Of a stretch of DNA of 49,349 bases, positions 48,037 to 49,349 are shown piece by piece. The number at the start of each line of letters is the position of its first letter. Positions within the stretch are counted from its first letter, which is position 1. The stretch is from Acidimicrobiia bacterium (GTDB lineage: Bacteria > Actinomycetota > Acidimicrobiia > Acidimicrobiales > UBA8592): positions 1-49,349 of the forward strand of contig JAUIIS010000005.1 in NCBI GenBank assembly GCA_030431575.1, given 5' to 3'. The position numbers were made by a program, and so were the translations under genes. The notes beneath the pieces were generated by a model. The model saw only the letters and a program-made list of their open reading frames with translations. It made no database searches and was not told where the DNA came from.

Positions 48037-48999
48037 TTAGAGCGGGAAGTGACAGGCGACCCAATGGTCGCCGTCGCCGGCCTTCTGCATCTGTGGCTCT
48101 TCGCTCGCACATTTGTCTTGTGCGTTGGGACAACGGGTGCGGAACCGGCAGCCACTTGGTGGGTTGATGGGCGAGGGCAGCTCGCCGAGCAAGGTCTCGC
48201 TGCCATCGGCGTGCTTGTTAGACGGGTCGGGGACCGCAGCCAACAACAGGTGGGTGTAGGGGTGGCGGGGGTTGTCGTAGATGAGATCGCCGTCACCAAT
48301 TTCGCACAGCTTGCCCAAGTACATGACCGCGACGCGGTCTGAGATGTTCTTGACCACCGACAGATCGTGGCTGATGAACATGAGGGTCAAGCCGTAACGA
48401 GCCTTCACCGAAACATCGAGGGCAGACACGGGCTCGTCGCAGATGACGATCTTGGGGTCGAGTACTAACGCTCTGGCCACAGAGATGCGCTGGCACTGGC
48501 CGCCTGAGTATTCGTGGGGGCGCTTTTCTTTGGCGACCTCGGGGTCGAGGCCAACATCTTTGATGATGGTGGCTACGCGGTCTACTGAGAAGCCTGCGTC
48601 GCCTTTGTTGCCCCACACGCTGAGGCCCTCAGAGACAATGTCGAACACCTTGCGGCGCGGGTTGAGGCTGGAGATGGGGTCCTGGAAGATCATCTGCACC
48701 TCGGGACGCATCCTGCGCAGGGCCTCGCCCTTGAGTTCTGTGAGGTCGGTGCCGTTGTAGACGATGGACCCAGAGGTGGGCGGCGGGTATTGCACCATGG
48801 CTTTGGCGGTGGTGGATTTGCCGCAGCCAGACTCACCAACCAACCCCAAGGTTTCGCCTTCGACGACGTCGAAAGAAACATCAGAGACGGCGTGCACAAC
48901 CTTGTTCTTGCCGGCGGGAAACTCCATGACCAGGTTGTGCACGCTGAGGAGCACGTTGGGGTTGTCCTCACGAAGGTGCGCGGTACCGGAACCAGCCAT
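48037..48999 (-). CDS. Oligopeptide/dipeptide ABC transporter ATP-binding protein (OppF-like), shortened core
   Basis: GESGCGKSTTAKAM, YSGGQCQRISVARALVLDPKIVICDEPVSALDVSVKARYGLTLMFISHDLSVV, CRFRTRCPNAQDKC. Confidence 0.9.
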   Translation of the reverse strand: MAGSGTAHLREDNPNVLLSVHNLVMEFPAGKNKVVHAVSDVSFDVVEGETLGLVGESGCGKSTTAKAMVQYPPPTSGSIVYNGTDLTELKGEALRRMRPEVQMIFQDPISSLNPRRKVFDIVSEGLSVWGNKGDAGFSVDRVATIIKDVGLDPEVAKEKRPHEYSGGQCQRISVARALVLDPKIVICDEPVSALDVSVKARYGLTLMFISHDLSVVKNISDRVAVMYLGKLCEIGDGDLIYDNPRHPYTHLLLAAVPDPSNKHADGSETLLGELPSPINPPSGCRFRTRCPNAQDKCASEEPQMQKAGDGDHWVACHFPL

Positions 49000-49349
49000 C
49001 AGGTCGTGACCTCCACGAGAGACATGGGAAGGCCAACAGCGGTTTCGCCGCGGGCCCGATTCTTCTCGAGCGCATCGTGGCCTGCGTCGCTGCCCACGGG
49101 GAAGAAGCAGGCGTAGCGGTGGTTGCCCCCATGCTCGAGTTCGGGTGTGTCGGTGGCGCACTTGTCCTGGGCGTACTTGCAGCGTGGCGCGAATCGGCAA
49201 CCAGGCGGGGGCGACACAATATCTGGCGGCGCTCCTGGGATGGGGTTGAGGCGAGTGTGCTTTGGCCGATCGAGGCGCGGGATCGAGGCCAGCAGCGCCT
49301 CAGTATAGGGGTGGCGCATTTCGGCAAATAGCGTCTCGGTGTCGGCGTG
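48999..49349 (-). CDS. Oligopeptide/dipeptide ABC transporter ATP-binding protein (OppD-like), C-terminal part only; continues past window edge
   Basis: MRHPYTEALLASIPRLD...GAPPDIVSPPPGCRFAPRCKYAQDKC; TGATG stop/start overlap with the next gene. Confidence 0.88.
   Translation of the reverse strand, partial: HADTETLFAEMRHPYTEALLASIPRLDRPKHTRLNPIPGAPPDIVSPPPGCRFAPRCKYAQDKCATDTPELEHGGNHRYACFFPVGSDAGHDALEKNRARGETAVGLPMSLVEVTT

Noticed and set aside
1-49349. Many long antisense ORFs in the track (e.g. 389..1225 +, 17315..18514 -, 19201..20364 +, 35217..36692 -, 46100..46987 -)
   Set aside because: They mirror strongly recognised genes on the opposite strand, have R/P/G/H-rich compositions and no family motifs; typical GC-rich shadow ORFs.
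1-49349. tRNA, rRNA, prophage, integrase, toxin-antitoxin or defence system
   Set aside because: No recognisable sequence or protein motif for any of these was found on reading; a tRNAscan/PADLOC run would be needed for formal exclusion.

Overview
The window is a GC-rich bacterial chromosomal segment. The gene set (F420-type LLM oxidoreductase, split B12 acyl-CoA mutase with MeaB, Lhr helicase, HTTM protein, many acyl-CoA enzymes) suggests an actinobacterium, possibly Acidimicrobiia; that placement is inference. It is tightly packed with about 36 protein genes. I found no rRNA, tRNA, CRISPR array, prophage or recognisable defence island. Most genes are ordinary metabolism, transport or housekeeping (surE, GGDEF cyclase, arfB-like, ppc, NYN-OST-HTH protein, ABC-F, Lhr, two ABC exporters, methylmalonyl-CoA-mutase-like operon, pepF, Opp-type ABC). 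The unusual signal is mainly non-coding. (1) A ~160-bp MITE-like element with perfect 14-bp outer inverted repeats (CTAG included) sits exactly at the junction of two ABC exporter genes. In-silico excision restores an overlapping TAATG stop/start and places an AGGAGG 10 nt upstream of the second gene. (2) A perfect 28-bp inverted repeat with a 27-nt loop lies between convergent genes. (3) Three copies of the 9-bp palindrome CTGTSACAG straddle the lhr start. (4) A REP-like repeat island forms the 3' end of the HTTM gene. (5) A 25-bp tandem repeat overlaps the surE stop. (6) A TTGGACGTCCAA palindrome lies between the mutase operon and a MarR gene. Several proteins also look catalytically altered by eye (GDPD-like, HD-like, Opp ATPase with a shortened core). 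All family calls are from reading translated sequence; no database search was run.
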